From: Xanthomonas sp. SI | GTDB lineage: Bacteria; Pseudomonadota; Gammaproteobacteria; Xanthomonadales; Xanthomonadaceae | NCBI RefSeq assembly: GCF_014236855.1 | Contig: NZ_CP051261.1 | Location: forward strand, 2,108,001 to 2,172,000 | Direction: 5' to 3' | Length of the DNA stretch: 64,000 nucleotides | In this document: piece by piece, positions 17,147 to 25,913 of the stretch | Numbering within the stretch: position 1 is the first letter of the stretch | How the letters are laid out: each line of letters begins with the position of its first letter | The notes under the pieces: model-generated | What the model saw: only the letters and a program-made list of their open reading frames with translations | Databases searched by the model: none | Told to the model about the DNA's origin: nothing | Made by a program: the position numbers and the translations under genes

Positions 17147-18822
17147 CGTATCGGATTTCGCTGCTGGCGCTGGCCTTGCTAGGCGCTGTCGCGCCACCGG
17201 CGCGTGCGCAGGCGGCGGCGGAGTACTACGGCACGCTGGAGCCGTTCGCCAGCGAGGCGGTGTATTTCGTGGTCACCGACCGCTTCGTCAACGGCGATCC
17301 CGGCAACGATCACCGCGACCAGGGCGGCGCGCACCGTACCTTCGACATCCCGCTGCCGGCGCCGCCGGGCGAGAGCGACAACATCGGCTACCTGGGCGGC
17401 GACTTCAAGGGCGTGGTCGACAATGCCGGCTATCTCCGCGGCCTGGGCTTCGGCGCGGTGTGGATCACCCCGATCGTCGACAACCCCGACGAAGCGTTCA
17501 CCGGCGGCAAGCCGATCAGCTGGGGCAGCAACCTGAGCGATCGCGGCAAGACCGGTTACCACGGCTACTGGGGCGTCAATTTCTACAAGCTGGACGAACA
17601 CCTGCCCAGCCCGGGCCTGGATTTCGCCGGCTTCACCCAGGCGATGCATGCGCAGCGGCTGAAGGTGGTGCTGGACATCGTCGGCAACCATGGCTCGCCG
17701 GCGTACACGATGCCCAAGCGGCAGCCGATGTTCGGCCAGGTGTTCGATCGCGACGGCAAGCGCGTCGCCGACCACCAGAACCTGCCGCCGGCCAGGCTGG
17801 ATCCGGCGCACAACCCGCTGCATGCGTTCTACAACACCGGCGGCGGCCTGGCCGAGCTGTCGGATTTCAACGAGCGCAATCCGGCGGTGATGGAGTATTT
17901 GGTCGGCGCCTATTCGCAATGGCTGGGGCAGGGCGCCGATGCCTTCCGCATCGACACCATCGGCTGGATGCCGGACAGCTTCTGGCATGAGTTCGTGCGC
18001 CGCCTCCGCGCGCAGCGGCCGGGCATGTTCATGTTCGGCGAGGCCTTCGACTACGACGCGCGCAAGATCGCCGGGCACACCTGGGCGCGCAACGCCGGGG
18101 TCAGCGTGCTGGATTTTCCGTTGAAGCAGGCGCTGTCCACGGTGTTCGGGCATGCGCGCGGCGGCTTCGAGCAGTTGCAGGCGCCGCTGTACCTGGAGCG
18201 CGGCCCGTACGCGAACCCGTACGAGCTGATGACCTTCTACGACAACCACGACATGGCGCGGCTCGACGCCAGCGATGCCGGCTTCATCGATGCGCACAAC
18301 TGGCTGTTCACCGCGCGCGGCATCCCGGTGCTCTATTACGGCTCGGAAACCGGCTTCATGCGCGGCCGTGCCGAGCATGCCGGTAACCGCAACTATTTCG
18401 GCCAGGAGCGGGTGGATGCGGCGCCGCAGAGTCCGATCTTCGCGCCGTTGCAGCGCATCGCGCTGCTGCGGCAACGCACGCCGGCGCTGCAGCGCGGGCT
18501 GCAGCTCAACCTGCGCCTGTCCGGCGACGAGGCGGTGTTCTATCGGGTGTTCCAGCATGCGGGCAGCACTCAGACCGCGCTGGTACTGCTGAACAAGAGC
18601 GACGCGCCGAAGACGCTGGAAGTGCGGCGTTACCTGCAGCCGGGTACCTGGCGCGACGGCTTCGACGGCAGTGCGGTCGAGGTCGCGGACGGTTTGCGCG
18701 CCGAGGTGCCGGCGCACGGCGTGCGCGTGTTCCTGTCCGAGGCGCCGATCGTTCGCTCGGATCTGCGCGCGCGGCTGGATTGGCTGATGGCGGCGAAGGA
18801 CGGCGTGGAGCCGCCACTGTAG
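17143..18822 (+). CDS. exported GH13 alpha-amylase/CGTase-like enzyme
   Basis: A 559-aa enzyme with a signal peptide (LLALALLGAVAPPARAQ). It has the full GH13 set: region I DIVGNH, nucleophile Asp271 in AFRIDTIGW, acid/base Glu300 in MFMFGEAFD and Asp370 in TFYDNHDMAR. The region YFVVTDRFVNGDPGND resembles calcium-binding amylases and cyclomaltodextrin glucanotransferases, but the C-terminal starch-binding domain of true CGTases is absent. It would act on maltodextrins in the periplasm after TonB uptake and feed the MFS importer encoded just upstream. The stop codon is part of a REP element. Confidence 0.85.
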   Translation: MTYRISLLALALLGAVAPPARAQAAAEYYGTLEPFASEAVYFVVTDRFVNGDPGNDHRDQGGAHRTFDIPLPAPPGESDNIGYLGGDFKGVVDNAGYLRGLGFGAVWITPIVDNPDEAFTGGKPISWGSNLSDRGKTGYHGYWGVNFYKLDEHLPSPGLDFAGFTQAMHAQRLKVVLDIVGNHGSPAYTMPKRQPMFGQVFDRDGKRVADHQNLPPARLDPAHNPLHAFYNTGGGLAELSDFNERNPAVMEYLVGAYSQWLGQGADAFRIDTIGWMPDSFWHEFVRRLRAQRPGMFMFGEAFDYDARKIAGHTWARNAGVSVLDFPLKQALSTVFGHARGGFEQLQAPLYLERGPYANPYELMTFYDNHDMARLDASDAGFIDAHNWLFTARGIPVLYYGSETGFMRGRAEHAGNRNYFGQERVDAAPQSPIFAPLQRIALLRQRTPALQRGLQLNLRLSGDEAVFYRVFQHAGSTQTALVLLNKSDAPKTLEVRRYLQPGTWRDGFDGSAVEVADGLRAEVPAHGVRVFLSEAPIVRSDLRARLDWLMAAKDGVEPPL

Positions 18823-18886
18823 GAGCGGCTTCAGCCGCGACCGCGCATTACCGATCGCATCCGGTCGCGGCTGAAGCCGCTCCTAC
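18819..18886. repeat. inverted pair of REP elements
   Basis: Two oppositely oriented copies of GTAGGAGCGGCTTCAGCCGC plus GAC separated by about 20 nt, forming a long hairpin between the 3' ends of the amylase gene and the convergent PepSY gene. The first copy contains the amylase stop codon. On the plus strand the hairpin is followed by seven A, so it would not be a plus-strand terminator. The sequence is a common xanthomonad intergenic repeat. Confidence 0.88.
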
Positions 18887-18900
18887 AAAAAAATGGGCGG

Positions 18901-20472
18901 TTACGCTGCCGCCGGCTGCGGTTCGGCCCACACGCTGTTCGGTTCGCCATGCCTGGCGCGGCGCGCGGTCGCGCGTGCCAGCGCAGCAAAGCCCACCGCC
19001 ATCGCCACGGCCATGCCGTCGACCCAGAACAACGGCCATTGCCCGGCGGCGGCGCTGGTCCACATCCACCAGCCGCTGGCCAGGCCGTGCGCCAGCGGGA
19101 TCGCCGCGGTCACCGCGGCCGCGGTCCACAACAGTTCGCGCGCGGCCTGCGCCGGCGCGCGCAGCGCCGCCCACAGCGCGCACAGCGCCCAGCTGCCGAA
19201 GCAGGTCCAGCGCATGCCGGCATCCACCGCGTCAGGCGCAACGCGTTCCAGCACCTGCACTGCCACGAACGCCGCCGAGATCGCCACGCACAGGCCGATG
19301 CACACGCCGACCGTGGCCCGCGCCATGTTGATCTGCGCGCGGCCCTGCTGCGCCTGGCGGCGCTTGCGCCGCGACTCGATCCACAGCAGGTTGCCCGAAT
19401 AGAACAGGAACGCGCCGCCGATGCCGAGCAGGAAGTACAGCCATGGCACCAGCGCATTGCCGTATTCGCCGAAATGCAGTGCGTAGGCCGAGGTCAGCGT
19501 GGCGTGGTTGGCGTCGCGGCGGCCGGGCAGCTGAGTGGCGATCACCTTGCCGCTGGCCGCGTCCAGCGCCACCGTTCCGGTCGGCCCCAGCGTGCCGGGC
19601 GACTCGCCGCTGATTTCCACCGTGGCGTTGCGGTCGCCGGCGTGCTGCAGCTTCATGTACACCGGCTCGAAATCATGCAGCCCTTGCCGCCGCGCCTCGG
19701 CCACGGCGCGCGCGCTCCAGTCGGCCAGCGTGCCCACCGGCGCAGGCGTGCCGCTGGCGCTGCGCACCGGCGCGGTGTCCATCGCCACCGGTACCGCGTC
19801 CTGCACCTTGCCGTCGAAGACCAGCGGATTCAGCGCCGCCATCAGCACCAGCGACAGGCACAGCACCGCGCCGGTCACCGCGAACATCAGGTGCAGCGGC
19901 AGGCTCAGCACCCCGACCACGTTGTGCGCATCCAGCCAGAACTGCTTGAGATTGCGGCCCGGGCGCAGCGCGAACAGGTCCTTGAGCAGCTTCGGCAGAT
20001 GGATGATCACCCCGGACACGATCGCCACCGCGTACAGCAGGCTGACGATGCCCATCAGATAGACGCCGGCCACCGGCAGGCCCAGCGTGTAGTGCAGTTC
20101 GTTGACCAGGGTGGCCAGGCCCGCCTGCGGCAGTTCCGGCCCGCCCTCCAGGTCGTCGAGCGTGGCCATCTGCCACACGCCCTCGGCATCGGGCCAGTAG
20201 ATCAGCGCCTTGGGAAATTCGCCGCTGGGGAACAGCATGCCGAGCATCGGCTTGGCTTGCGGATGCCGCGCCAGGGTCGCGTCGAGCAGGCGCTGCGCAT
20301 CGTCCACGGTCTGCACCGGCACCACCTGCTGCGATTGCCAGCGTGGCAGGTCGTGGTGGAACACGGTGATCGCGCCGGCATAGAAGGCGACGAACAAGGC
20401 GAAGCCGGCGATCAGGCCCATCCAGGTATGCAGCGCGGTGAAGGTGCGCAGGGTGGTGGCGTGCAGTTTCAT
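18901..20472 (-). CDS. PepSY-associated membrane protein, iron uptake
   Basis: A 523-aa inner-membrane protein of the PepSY-TM (PiuB-like) family. An N-terminal helix pair (LHTWMGLIAGFALFVAFYAG) and the HxxxG-type heme or metal-associated histidines (HTWMG, HYTLGLP, DAHNVVGVLSLPLHLMFAVTG) surround periplasmic PepSY segments. Further helices lie at about residues 345-370, 390-415 and 440-500. Such proteins are thought to reduce or release iron from siderophores or hemes. It is the last gene of a three-gene operon with an upstream Fur box; AGGAA lies 8 nt before the ATG. Confidence 0.82.
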   Translation of the reverse strand: MKLHATTLRTFTALHTWMGLIAGFALFVAFYAGAITVFHHDLPRWQSQQVVPVQTVDDAQRLLDATLARHPQAKPMLGMLFPSGEFPKALIYWPDAEGVWQMATLDDLEGGPELPQAGLATLVNELHYTLGLPVAGVYLMGIVSLLYAVAIVSGVIIHLPKLLKDLFALRPGRNLKQFWLDAHNVVGVLSLPLHLMFAVTGAVLCLSLVLMAALNPLVFDGKVQDAVPVAMDTAPVRSASGTPAPVGTLADWSARAVAEARRQGLHDFEPVYMKLQHAGDRNATVEISGESPGTLGPTGTVALDAASGKVIATQLPGRRDANHATLTSAYALHFGEYGNALVPWLYFLLGIGGAFLFYSGNLLWIESRRKRRQAQQGRAQINMARATVGVCIGLCVAISAAFVAVQVLERVAPDAVDAGMRWTCFGSWALCALWAALRAPAQAARELLWTAAAVTAAIPLAHGLASGWWMWTSAAAGQWPLFWVDGMAVAMAVGFAALARATARRARHGEPNSVWAEPQPAAA

Positions 20473-20482
20473 GCGTATTTCC

Positions 20483-20749
20483 TCATTGCGCCCAGGCCAG
20501 GGCCTTCAGCGCCCACAGCAGGGCGAAGCCGGCCAGCGCCAGCGCGCTCAGCCAGCTCCAGGCGCGGCGCCCGCTGGCGAAGCAATAGGCGCCGATCGCC
20601 ACGCCCACCCACAGCGGCACGAACGCGATCAGCGCCGGGACCAGCGCCTGCTGCCACGGTCCCGGCGGCAGCCAGCAGACCAGGCCGGTCAGCGCGGTAG
20701 CCAGGAAGAAGCCGGGAATCAGCGCGGCCAGGCCGCGGCTCCACATCAT
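20483..20749 (-). CDS. DUF3649-like small membrane protein
   Basis: An 88-aa protein starting MMWSRGLAALIPGFF and made of three hydrophobic helices, ending LKALAWAQ. The R-x-L-A-A start and helix pattern resemble DUF3649 iron-uptake-associated proteins, which usually sit between DUF3325 and PepSY genes as here. Its ATG overlaps the upstream stop (ATGA), and the next start follows after 10 nt. The molecular role is unknown. Confidence 0.65.
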   Translation of the reverse strand: MMWSRGLAALIPGFFLATALTGLVCWLPPGPWQQALVPALIAFVPLWVGVAIGAYCFASGRRAWSWLSALALAGFALLWALKALAWAQ

Positions 20750-21045
20750 CGCGGCCGGCTCCGCACGCCGTGGCCAGGATCGCCGCGCAGCGCACCGACG
20801 GTCGGTACCAGCATCAGCGCCAGCATCCAACTGGCCAGCATCGCGCACAGCCCGGCGCCGACGCCCAATTGCGCGATCCATGCAGCCAACGAGGCGCCGG
20901 CCAGTGCCAGGCCCAGCCAGTTGCCGAACCGGCGCAGGCGCCGCAGCGGTGCCAGGCGGCAGTTCGGCGAGCCGGCGTACAACGCCAGCGCGGACAGCGC
21001 CGCGCATACGGCGGCCACCGCGATCACGGCAATGGCCGCGCTCAT
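20746..21045 (-). CDS. DUF3325-like small membrane protein
   Basis: A 99-aa protein with three to four hydrophobic helices and the internal pattern LRRLRRFGNWLGLALAG typical of DUF3325. It is the first gene of the operon. The start at 21045 was chosen because the membrane domain begins at once; an in-frame ATG at 21180 would add an Arg/Ala-rich stretch unlike the family. A Fur box lies about 150 bp upstream, so the leader is long. Function is unknown beyond association with iron acquisition. Confidence 0.6.
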   Translation of the reverse strand: MSAAIAVIAVAAVCAALSALALYAGSPNCRLAPLRRLRRFGNWLGLALAGASLAAWIAQLGVGAGLCAMLASWMLALMLVPTVGALRGDPGHGVRSRPR

Positions 21046-21194
21046 CGGGCGTCGATCCACGCGGCCGATCGCGCCTGCCTGCGCTTTGCGGCGGCTGCGG
21101 GCGGTACGGCGGAGGGCGGATGGGAAGCGGGGCGGGCAGGGGGCATCGGCATTCCAGGCGGCGGCGTGAAGCCGCGGCAATCCGCGGCGCTCTC

Positions 21195-21213
21195 GCGGAT
21201 GATAATCATTCTG
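21195..21213 (-). promoter_or_regulatory. Fur box of the PepSY operon
   Basis: The 12-bp core ATGATAATCATT matches the centre of the 19-bp Fur consensus exactly. It lies in the 259-nt gap between the lacI stop and the DUF3325 start, all on the minus strand, so it fits iron-repressed transcription of DUF3325-DUF3649-PepSY. Confidence 0.75.
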
Positions 21214-21304
21214 CTTTCGTAAGGAAAACGCAGCCGGCGCGCTTGGGCCTGGCGGCCCGGCGCGAAATGGAGCTCTGCGGCCGCGTCCGCGGGCCGGTAG
21301 GGGA

Positions 21305-22366
21305 TCAGCTGCGCAGCGAGGAGCCGCGCAGCGCCAGCGTCACCGGCAGGGTGCGGCTGGCGACCGGCTGCCCGGCGATCTGCGCCAGCAGGGTCTCCAC
21401 CAGCACCGCGCCGGCCAGCTTGGTGTCCTGCTGCACGGTCGACAGCGCCGGCGCCACGCAGGCGGCGATCGGGATGTCGTCGAAGCCGGCCAGGGCCACG
21501 TCCTCGGGCACGTGCAGGCCGTGTTCGCGCAATGCCTTCAGCGCGCCGATCGCGATCAGGTCGCTGGCGGCGAACACCGCGTCGAAGCGTTCGCCGCCGC
21601 GCAGCAGCGCCAGTGCCGCCTCGTAGCCGGATTGCTCGGTGGTGATCGCATCCAGTTGCAGGCCGGGAACGATGTCCGACCCGGCCGTGCGCAGCGCCTG
21701 GGCATGGCCGCGGTAGCGCTCGAGGAACTCGGGGTAGTGGTTGGAGGCGTCGCCGAGGAAGGCGATGCGCCGGCAGCCCTGTTGCAGCAGGTGCGCGGTG
21801 ATGTCGTGGCCGCCCTGGAAGTTGTCGCTGCCGATCGACACCCCCGGCTGCCCGGGCAGCACCGCGCCCCAGCGCACGAAGTGGGTGCCCTGATCGACCA
21901 GGTGCTGCAGCCGCTGCTGCGCCTGCAGATAGTCGCCATAGCCGAGCAGGATCAGGCCATCGGCCTTCTGGCTGTCGCCGTAATCGGCGCGCCAGTTGTC
22001 CGACAGCTGCTGGAACGACACCAGCAGGTCGTAGCCGTGGCGCGCGCAGGCGCGGGTGATCGAGCCCAGCATCGAGTGGAAGAACGGGTTGATCAGTGAA
22101 TCGTCGGTGGTCGGGTCTTCGAAGAACAGCAGTGCCAGGGTGCCGGCATTGCGCAGGCGCAGGCTGGAGGCGTGCTTGTCGACCTTGTAGTTCAGCTCGT
22201 TGGCGATCGCCAGGATCTTGCGCCGGGTCTGCTCGTTGACCGCCGGACTGCCGCGCAGTGCGCGCGAGACGGTGGGCTGCGATACGCCGGCCAGGTAGGC
22301 GATATCGAGCGATGTGGCCTTGCCTTTGATGACGGCGCTCGCAGTGCAGGAAACAGCCCGAAGCAT
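21305..22366 (-). CDS. LacI-family repressor of the maltose locus
   Basis: A 353-aa regulator. The N-terminal helix-turn-helix is SLDIAYLAGVSQPTVSRAL (about residues 19-37) with the hinge helix near KVDKHASSLR. The rest is a periplasmic-binding-like ligand domain with NPFFHSMLGSI, the ASNHYPEFLERYRG segment and the closing AGFDDIPIA motif. By position and by the three shared ATACGTAT operators it is the likely repressor of aglA, the TonB receptor and the glycosidase-MFS-amylase operon, released by maltose or a derivative. The start is not certain; an internal start nearer the HTH is possible. Confidence 0.85.
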   Translation of the reverse strand: MLRAVSCTASAVIKGKATSLDIAYLAGVSQPTVSRALRGSPAVNEQTRRKILAIANELNYKVDKHASSLRLRNAGTLALLFFEDPTTDDSLINPFFHSMLGSITRACARHGYDLLVSFQQLSDNWRADYGDSQKADGLILLGYGDYLQAQQRLQHLVDQGTHFVRWGAVLPGQPGVSIGSDNFQGGHDITAHLLQQGCRRIAFLGDASNHYPEFLERYRGHAQALRTAGSDIVPGLQLDAITTEQSGYEAALALLRGGERFDAVFAASDLIAIGALKALREHGLHVPEDVALAGFDDIPIAACVAPALSTVQQDTKLAGAVLVETLLAQIAGQPVASRTLPVTLALRGSSLRS

Positions 22367-22468
22367 GCCATGGCGTACGGGAGAGCACTTGCTGCGGCGC
22401 AGCGTAGGCTGGGGATTCGGGATTCGCGGCGGCGACGGTGTGCCGACGGCGCGAATTCATAACTCCGC

Positions 22469-22486
22469 CAAATGGGTTACCATTTG
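22469..22486. promoter_or_regulatory. inverted repeat CAAATGG-N4-CCATTTG
   Basis: Perfect 7-bp arms around GTTA, between lacI and thrS. The symmetry is that of a dimeric repressor operator. It differs from the ATACGTAT sites, so it may not be a target of this LacI protein. Confidence 0.5.
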
Positions 22487-22544
22487 CTGATTCTTAAATG
22501 CGGAACTACGGGTGGCCCGCGGCAACGCCGGCCGAGCGTGCGAC

Positions 22545-22571
22545 ATGAGCACTACCATCGCCCCAGCATGA
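22545..22571 (+). CDS. possible thrS leader peptide (MSTTIAPA)
   Basis: ATG-AGC-ACT-ACC-ATC-GCC-CCA-GCA-TGA, eight codons with adjacent Thr-Thr-Ile, followed 24 nt later by a terminator-like hairpin and then thrS. The layout is that of an amino-acid attenuator. The ribosome-binding site is weak and no antiterminator pairing was worked out. Confidence 0.35.
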   Translation: MSTTIAPA

Positions 22572-22595
22572 ACCCCCGTCCAAGGCTGTCCGAGC

Positions 22596-22620
22596 AGGCG
22601 CCCTTGTGGCGCCTTCTTTG
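22596..22620 (+). terminator. terminator-like hairpin in the thrS leader
   Basis: AGGCGCC-CTTGT-GGCGCCT followed by TCTTTGT. No gene ends upstream on this strand because lacI is divergent, so the hairpin most likely acts inside the thrS leader as an attenuator. Confidence 0.55.
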
Positions 22621-22701
22621 TATCCCGCGCCTTGCGCCGCCGGCTTCCGGCGCGCTGCGGGAAACGCCCCACCCGCATCGCTTTCCTTCTTACTGACTCC
22701 C

Positions 22702-24606
22702 ATGATCACGATCACGCTCCCCGACGGCAGCCGCCGCGAATTCGAACACCCCGTCAGTCCCATGGACGTGGCCCAGTCCATCGGCCCGGGCCTGGCCAAG
22801 GCGACCATCGCCGGCCAGGTCGACGGCCGCCTGGTCGACGCCTGCGACCTCATCGAGCACGACGCCAGCCTGCGCCTCATCACCGCCAAGGATGCCGAGG
22901 GCGTGGAGATCATCCGCCACTCCTGCGCGCACCTGGTCGGGCATGCGGTCAAGCAGCTGTATCCCGAGGTCAAGATGGTGATCGGCCCGGTCATCGCCGA
23001 GGGCTTCTACTACGACATCTACAGCGAGCGCCCGTTCACCCCCGAGGACATGGCGGCGATCGAAAAGCGCATGCAGGAGCTGATCGCGCAGGACTACGAC
23101 GTGGTCAAGAAGGTCACCCCGCGCGCCGAGGTGATCGAGCTGTTCCGCCAGCGCGGCGAGGACTACAAGCTGCGCCTGATCGAGGACATGGCCGACGACG
23201 TCATCGCGATGGGCCTGTACTACCACCAGGAATACGTGGACATGTGCCGCGGCCCGCACGTGCCCAACACGCGCTTCCTCAAGGCGTTCAAGCTGACCCG
23301 CATCTCCGGCGCCTACTGGCGCGGCGATGCCAAGAACGAGCAGCTGCAGCGCATCTACGGCACCGCCTGGGCCGACAAGAAGCAGCTGGACGCCTACATC
23401 CTGCGCATGGAGGAAGCGGACAAGCGCGACCATCGCAAGATCGGCAAGCAGCAGGGCCTGTTCCATCTGCAGGAAGAGGGTCCGGGCCTGGTGTTCTGGC
23501 ATCCGAAGGGCTGGTCGATCTGGCAGGTGGTCGAGCAGTACATGCGCAAGGTGTACCGCGCCAGCGGCTACGGCGAGGTGCGCTGCCCGCAGATCCTGGA
23601 CGTGTCGCTGTGGCAGAAATCCGGCCACTGGGACAACTACCAGGACAACATGTTCTTCACCGAGTCGGAGAAGCGCACCTACGCGGTCAAGCCGATGAAC
23701 TGCCCGGGCCACGTGCAGGTGTTCAACCAGGGCCTGCACAGCTACCGCGACCTGCCGATCCGCTACGGCGAGTTCGGCGCCTGCCACCGCAACGAGCCGT
23801 CCGGCGCGCTGCACGGCATCCTGCGCGTGCGCGGTTTCACCCAGGACGACGGCCACATCTTCTGCACCGAGCAGCAGATCGAGGCCGAGGTCACCGCGTT
23901 CCACCAGCAGGCGCTGAAGGTGTACGCCGACTTCGGTTTCGACGACATCCAGATCAAGATCGCGCTGCGTCCGGAAAAACGCCTGGGCGACGACGCGACC
24001 TGGGACAAGGCCGAGGCCGCGCTGCGCGCCGCGCTCGGTGCCTGCGGCGTGGAATGGCAGGAGCTGCCGGGCGAGGGCGCGTTCTACGGCCCGAAGATCG
24101 AGTACCACCTGAAGGACGCGATCGGCCGCACCTGGCAGCTGGGCACGATGCAGGTCGACTTCATGATGCCCGGCCGCCTCGGCGCCGAGTACGTGGACGA
24201 GAACAGCCAAAAGCAGCACCCGGTCATGCTGCACCGGGCCATCGTCGGCTCGATGGAGCGGTTCATCGGGATCCTGATCGAACACCATGCCGGCGCGTTC
24301 CCGGCTTGGCTGTCGCCGGTGCAGGCAATGGTGATGAACATCACCGATGCCCAGGCCGACTATGTAGACAGTGTGCGGAAACTCCTTGCAAATCAAGGCT
24401 TCCGCATCGAGGCCGATTTGCGGAACGAAAAAATCGGCTATAAGATTCGCGAACACACGCTGCAGCGGGTGCCGTACCTGTTGGTGGCGGGCGACCGCGA
24501 GAAGGAAAACGGCGCCATTGCAGTGCGCACGCGATCGGGGGAGGATCTGGGAACCATGTCGGTTGCCGCCTTCGCCGAACGGCTGATCGCCGAGCAACTG
24601 GCGTAA
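22702..24606 (+). CDS. thrS: threonyl-tRNA synthetase
   Basis: A 634-aa class II synthetase, normal length. The TGS domain starts at residue 1 ([19 protein letters not shown]). The editing domain has [16 protein letters not shown] and the CRGPHVPNT zinc/editing motif. The catalytic core has [30 protein letters not shown] (motif 2) and [20 protein letters not shown] (motif 3), followed by the anticodon-binding domain. The start at the MITITLPDG methionine fits the family; no good SD is seen. It heads the thrS-infC group. Confidence 0.97.
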   Translation: MITITLPDGSRREFEHPVSPMDVAQSIGPGLAKATIAGQVDGRLVDACDLIEHDASLRLITAKDAEGVEIIRHSCAHLVGHAVKQLYPEVKMVIGPVIAEGFYYDIYSERPFTPEDMAAIEKRMQELIAQDYDVVKKVTPRAEVIELFRQRGEDYKLRLIEDMADDVIAMGLYYHQEYVDMCRGPHVPNTRFLKAFKLTRISGAYWRGDAKNEQLQRIYGTAWADKKQLDAYILRMEEADKRDHRKIGKQQGLFHLQEEGPGLVFWHPKGWSIWQVVEQYMRKVYRASGYGEVRCPQILDVSLWQKSGHWDNYQDNMFFTESEKRTYAVKPMNCPGHVQVFNQGLHSYRDLPIRYGEFGACHRNEPSGALHGILRVRGFTQDDGHIFCTEQQIEAEVTAFHQQALKVYADFGFDDIQIKIALRPEKRLGDDATWDKAEAALRAALGACGVEWQELPGEGAFYGPKIEYHLKDAIGRTWQLGTMQVDFMMPGRLGAEYVDENSQKQHPVMLHRAIVGSMERFIGILIEHHAGAFPAWLSPVQAMVMNITDAQADYVDSVRKLLANQGFRIEADLRNEKIGYKIREHTLQRVPYLLVAGDREKENGAIAVRTRSGEDLGTMSVAAFAERLIAEQLA

Positions 24607-24615
24607 GACAACCCC

Positions 24616-24642
24616 GATGCGGGCGGAGCCTCCGCCCGCGTC
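24616..24642 (+). repeat. GC hairpin between thrS and infC
   Basis: An 8-bp perfect GC stem (GCGGGCGG and complement) with a 5-nt loop, extendable by three pairs. No T-run follows, so it is more likely a processing or regulatory stem than a terminator. Confidence 0.45.
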
Positions 24643-24669
24643 GGTCCGATTCCCCTGGGAGATTGCAAC

Positions 24670-25194
24670 ATCAGTACCCCTGACAACAAACAGAACCGTA
24701 AGAACCAAGAGATCCGTGTCCCGCGCGTTCGCGTGATCGGCAAGGACGGCGAGATGGTCGGCGTGCTGACCCGCGACGAAGCGCTGGCGCTGGCCGAAGA
24801 GGATGGGCTCGACCTGGTCGAGATCCAGCCGCAGGCCGATCCGCCCGTCTGCAAGATCATGGACTTCGGCAAGTTCAAGTTCGAGCAGCAGAAGAAGGCG
24901 AACGAAGCCAAGAAGAAGACCAAGCAGGTCGAGATCAAGGAAATCAAGTTCCGTCCGGTCACGGACGAGGGCGATTACCAGATCAAGCTGCGCAACATGC
25001 GTCGCTTCCTCGAGGAGGGCGACAAGGTCAAGGTCAACATCCGTTTCCGTGGCCGCGAGATGAGCCACCAGGAACTCGGGCGCGAAATGGCGTCGCGGAT
25101 CGAGGCCGACCTCGGCGAAGACATCGTCATCGAATCGCGTCCGCGCCTGGAAGGCCGGCAGATGGTGATGATGATCGCGCCGAAGAAGCGCTGA
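24670..25194 (+). CDS. infC: translation initiation factor IF-3 (AUC start)
   Basis: A 174-aa IF-3 with both domains and the linker: [36 protein letters not shown], then EIKEIKFRP and the C-terminal domain ending MIAPKKR. The full family length is reached only by starting at ATC (24670-24672), giving [22 protein letters not shown] lies 8 nt before it. The first ATG/GTG-type start (24733) would delete 21 conserved residues. Rare AUU/AUC starts are a known infC feature, through which IF-3 represses its own translation. Confidence 0.95.
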   Translation: MSTPDNKQNRKNQEIRVPRVRVIGKDGEMVGVLTRDEALALAEEDGLDLVEIQPQADPPVCKIMDFGKFKFEQQKKANEAKKKTKQVEIKEIKFRPVTDEGDYQIKLRNMRRFLEEGDKVKVNIRFRGREMSHQELGREMASRIEADLGEDIVIESRPRLEGRQMVMMIAPKKR

Positions 25195-25248
25195 CCGCAG
25201 CAGCTTGAGGATCGCGCCCCGCCCATGTGCGGGAGCGCGGCCGCTGCC

Positions 25249-25274
25249 GGGCGCCTGCTGGCGCCCTTGCGTTT
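25249..25274 (+). terminator. terminator after infC
   Basis: GGGCGCC-TGCT-GGCGCCC followed by TTGCGTTTT, 55 nt after the infC stop. It would separate thrS-infC from rpmI-rplT, which has its own promoter. Confidence 0.65.
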
Positions 25275-25460
25275 TCCGATCGTCGCTTCCCGCCGCCGCC
25301 TGGTGGTGGAGGCGCGTGGCTGCCCGCTGTTCGGGGGTGACAGCCCGCTTCGCCTATCCGCTGTCGCACGCAGGGAGGGGCCGGTATCCGTTCGAGGCAG
25401 CGCACTACGAGCGCTTCCCTGTCGGATGGTTCGCACGCACCCGCGATGCCGCAGCCTTTT

Positions 25461-25490
25461 CGATTCCCGATTCCCGATTCCCGATTCCCG
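25461..25490. repeat. tandem GATTCCC block
   Basis: Four consecutive CGATTCC/GATTCCC units, the complement of the GGGATTCGGGATTCG arms seen in the hairpins at 27473-27586 and 50882-51033. It looks like an isolated half-element. Confidence 0.7.
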
Positions 25491-25520
25491 GCGCTACGCG
25501 CCCGGATCGAAATACATGAT

Positions 25521-25549
25521 TTGCAAGGCATTCCAAGCCCTGGCATAAT
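25521..25549 (+). promoter_or_regulatory. sigma70 promoter of rpmI-rplT
   Basis: TTGCAA and CATAAT separated by exactly 17 nt, about 150 nt before rpmI and downstream of the infC terminator. Confidence 0.65.
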
Positions 25550-25705
25550 GCGCGGCCCAGTACATCGGGTTTGCCGTCAACGCGGCAATAGGACCCGCCC
25601 TGATTCTTTGAGGATCAAGGGCTTACAAGCCGGTACGGGCACGGACGGAAAGCGTGGCGCAGCCACCGCCCTGACCAGTGACAAAACACCATCAAGGACA
25701 TTGCA

Positions 25706-25903
25706 ATGCCCAAGATCAAGACCAACCGGGCGGCGGCCAAGCGTTTCCGCAAGACCGCCTCCGGCAAGTACAAGTGCGGCCACGCCAACCGTAGCCATAT
25801 CCTCACCAAGAAAGCGACCAAGCGGAAGCGCAACCTGCGGCAGACGAACCATGTTCGTGCCGAGGACGCTGGCCGTCTTGACCGTATGCTGCCTTACCTC
25901 TGA
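25706..25903 (+). CDS. rpmI: ribosomal protein L35
   Basis: A 65-aa basic protein beginning [17 protein letters not shown] and ending [12 protein letters not shown], a full-length L35. It is followed after 10 nt by rplT, the conserved pair. Confidence 0.97.
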
Positions 25904-25913
25904 GGACTGAACC

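Larger units (their letters stand above)
22367..22701. other. divergent lacI/thrS intergenic region
   Basis: Holds a half-arm of the GGGATTCGGGATTCG repeat (about 22410-22424), a 7-4-7 inverted repeat (22469-22486), a nine-codon leader frame (22545-22571) and a terminator-like hairpin (22596-22620) on the thrS strand. Confidence 0.55.
25195..25705. other. intergenic region infC to rpmI
   Basis: Contains a terminator (25249-25274), a block of four GATTCCC units (25461-25490), a sigma70-type promoter (25521-25549) and a leader of about 150 nt with possible secondary structure before rpmI. Leader autoregulation by L20 is known elsewhere but is not shown here. Confidence 0.55.

Noticed and set aside
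25461..25490. GATTCCC tandem block as a CRISPR-like array.
   Set aside because: Units are 7 nt, contiguous and without spacers; they match the arms of the hairpin family instead.
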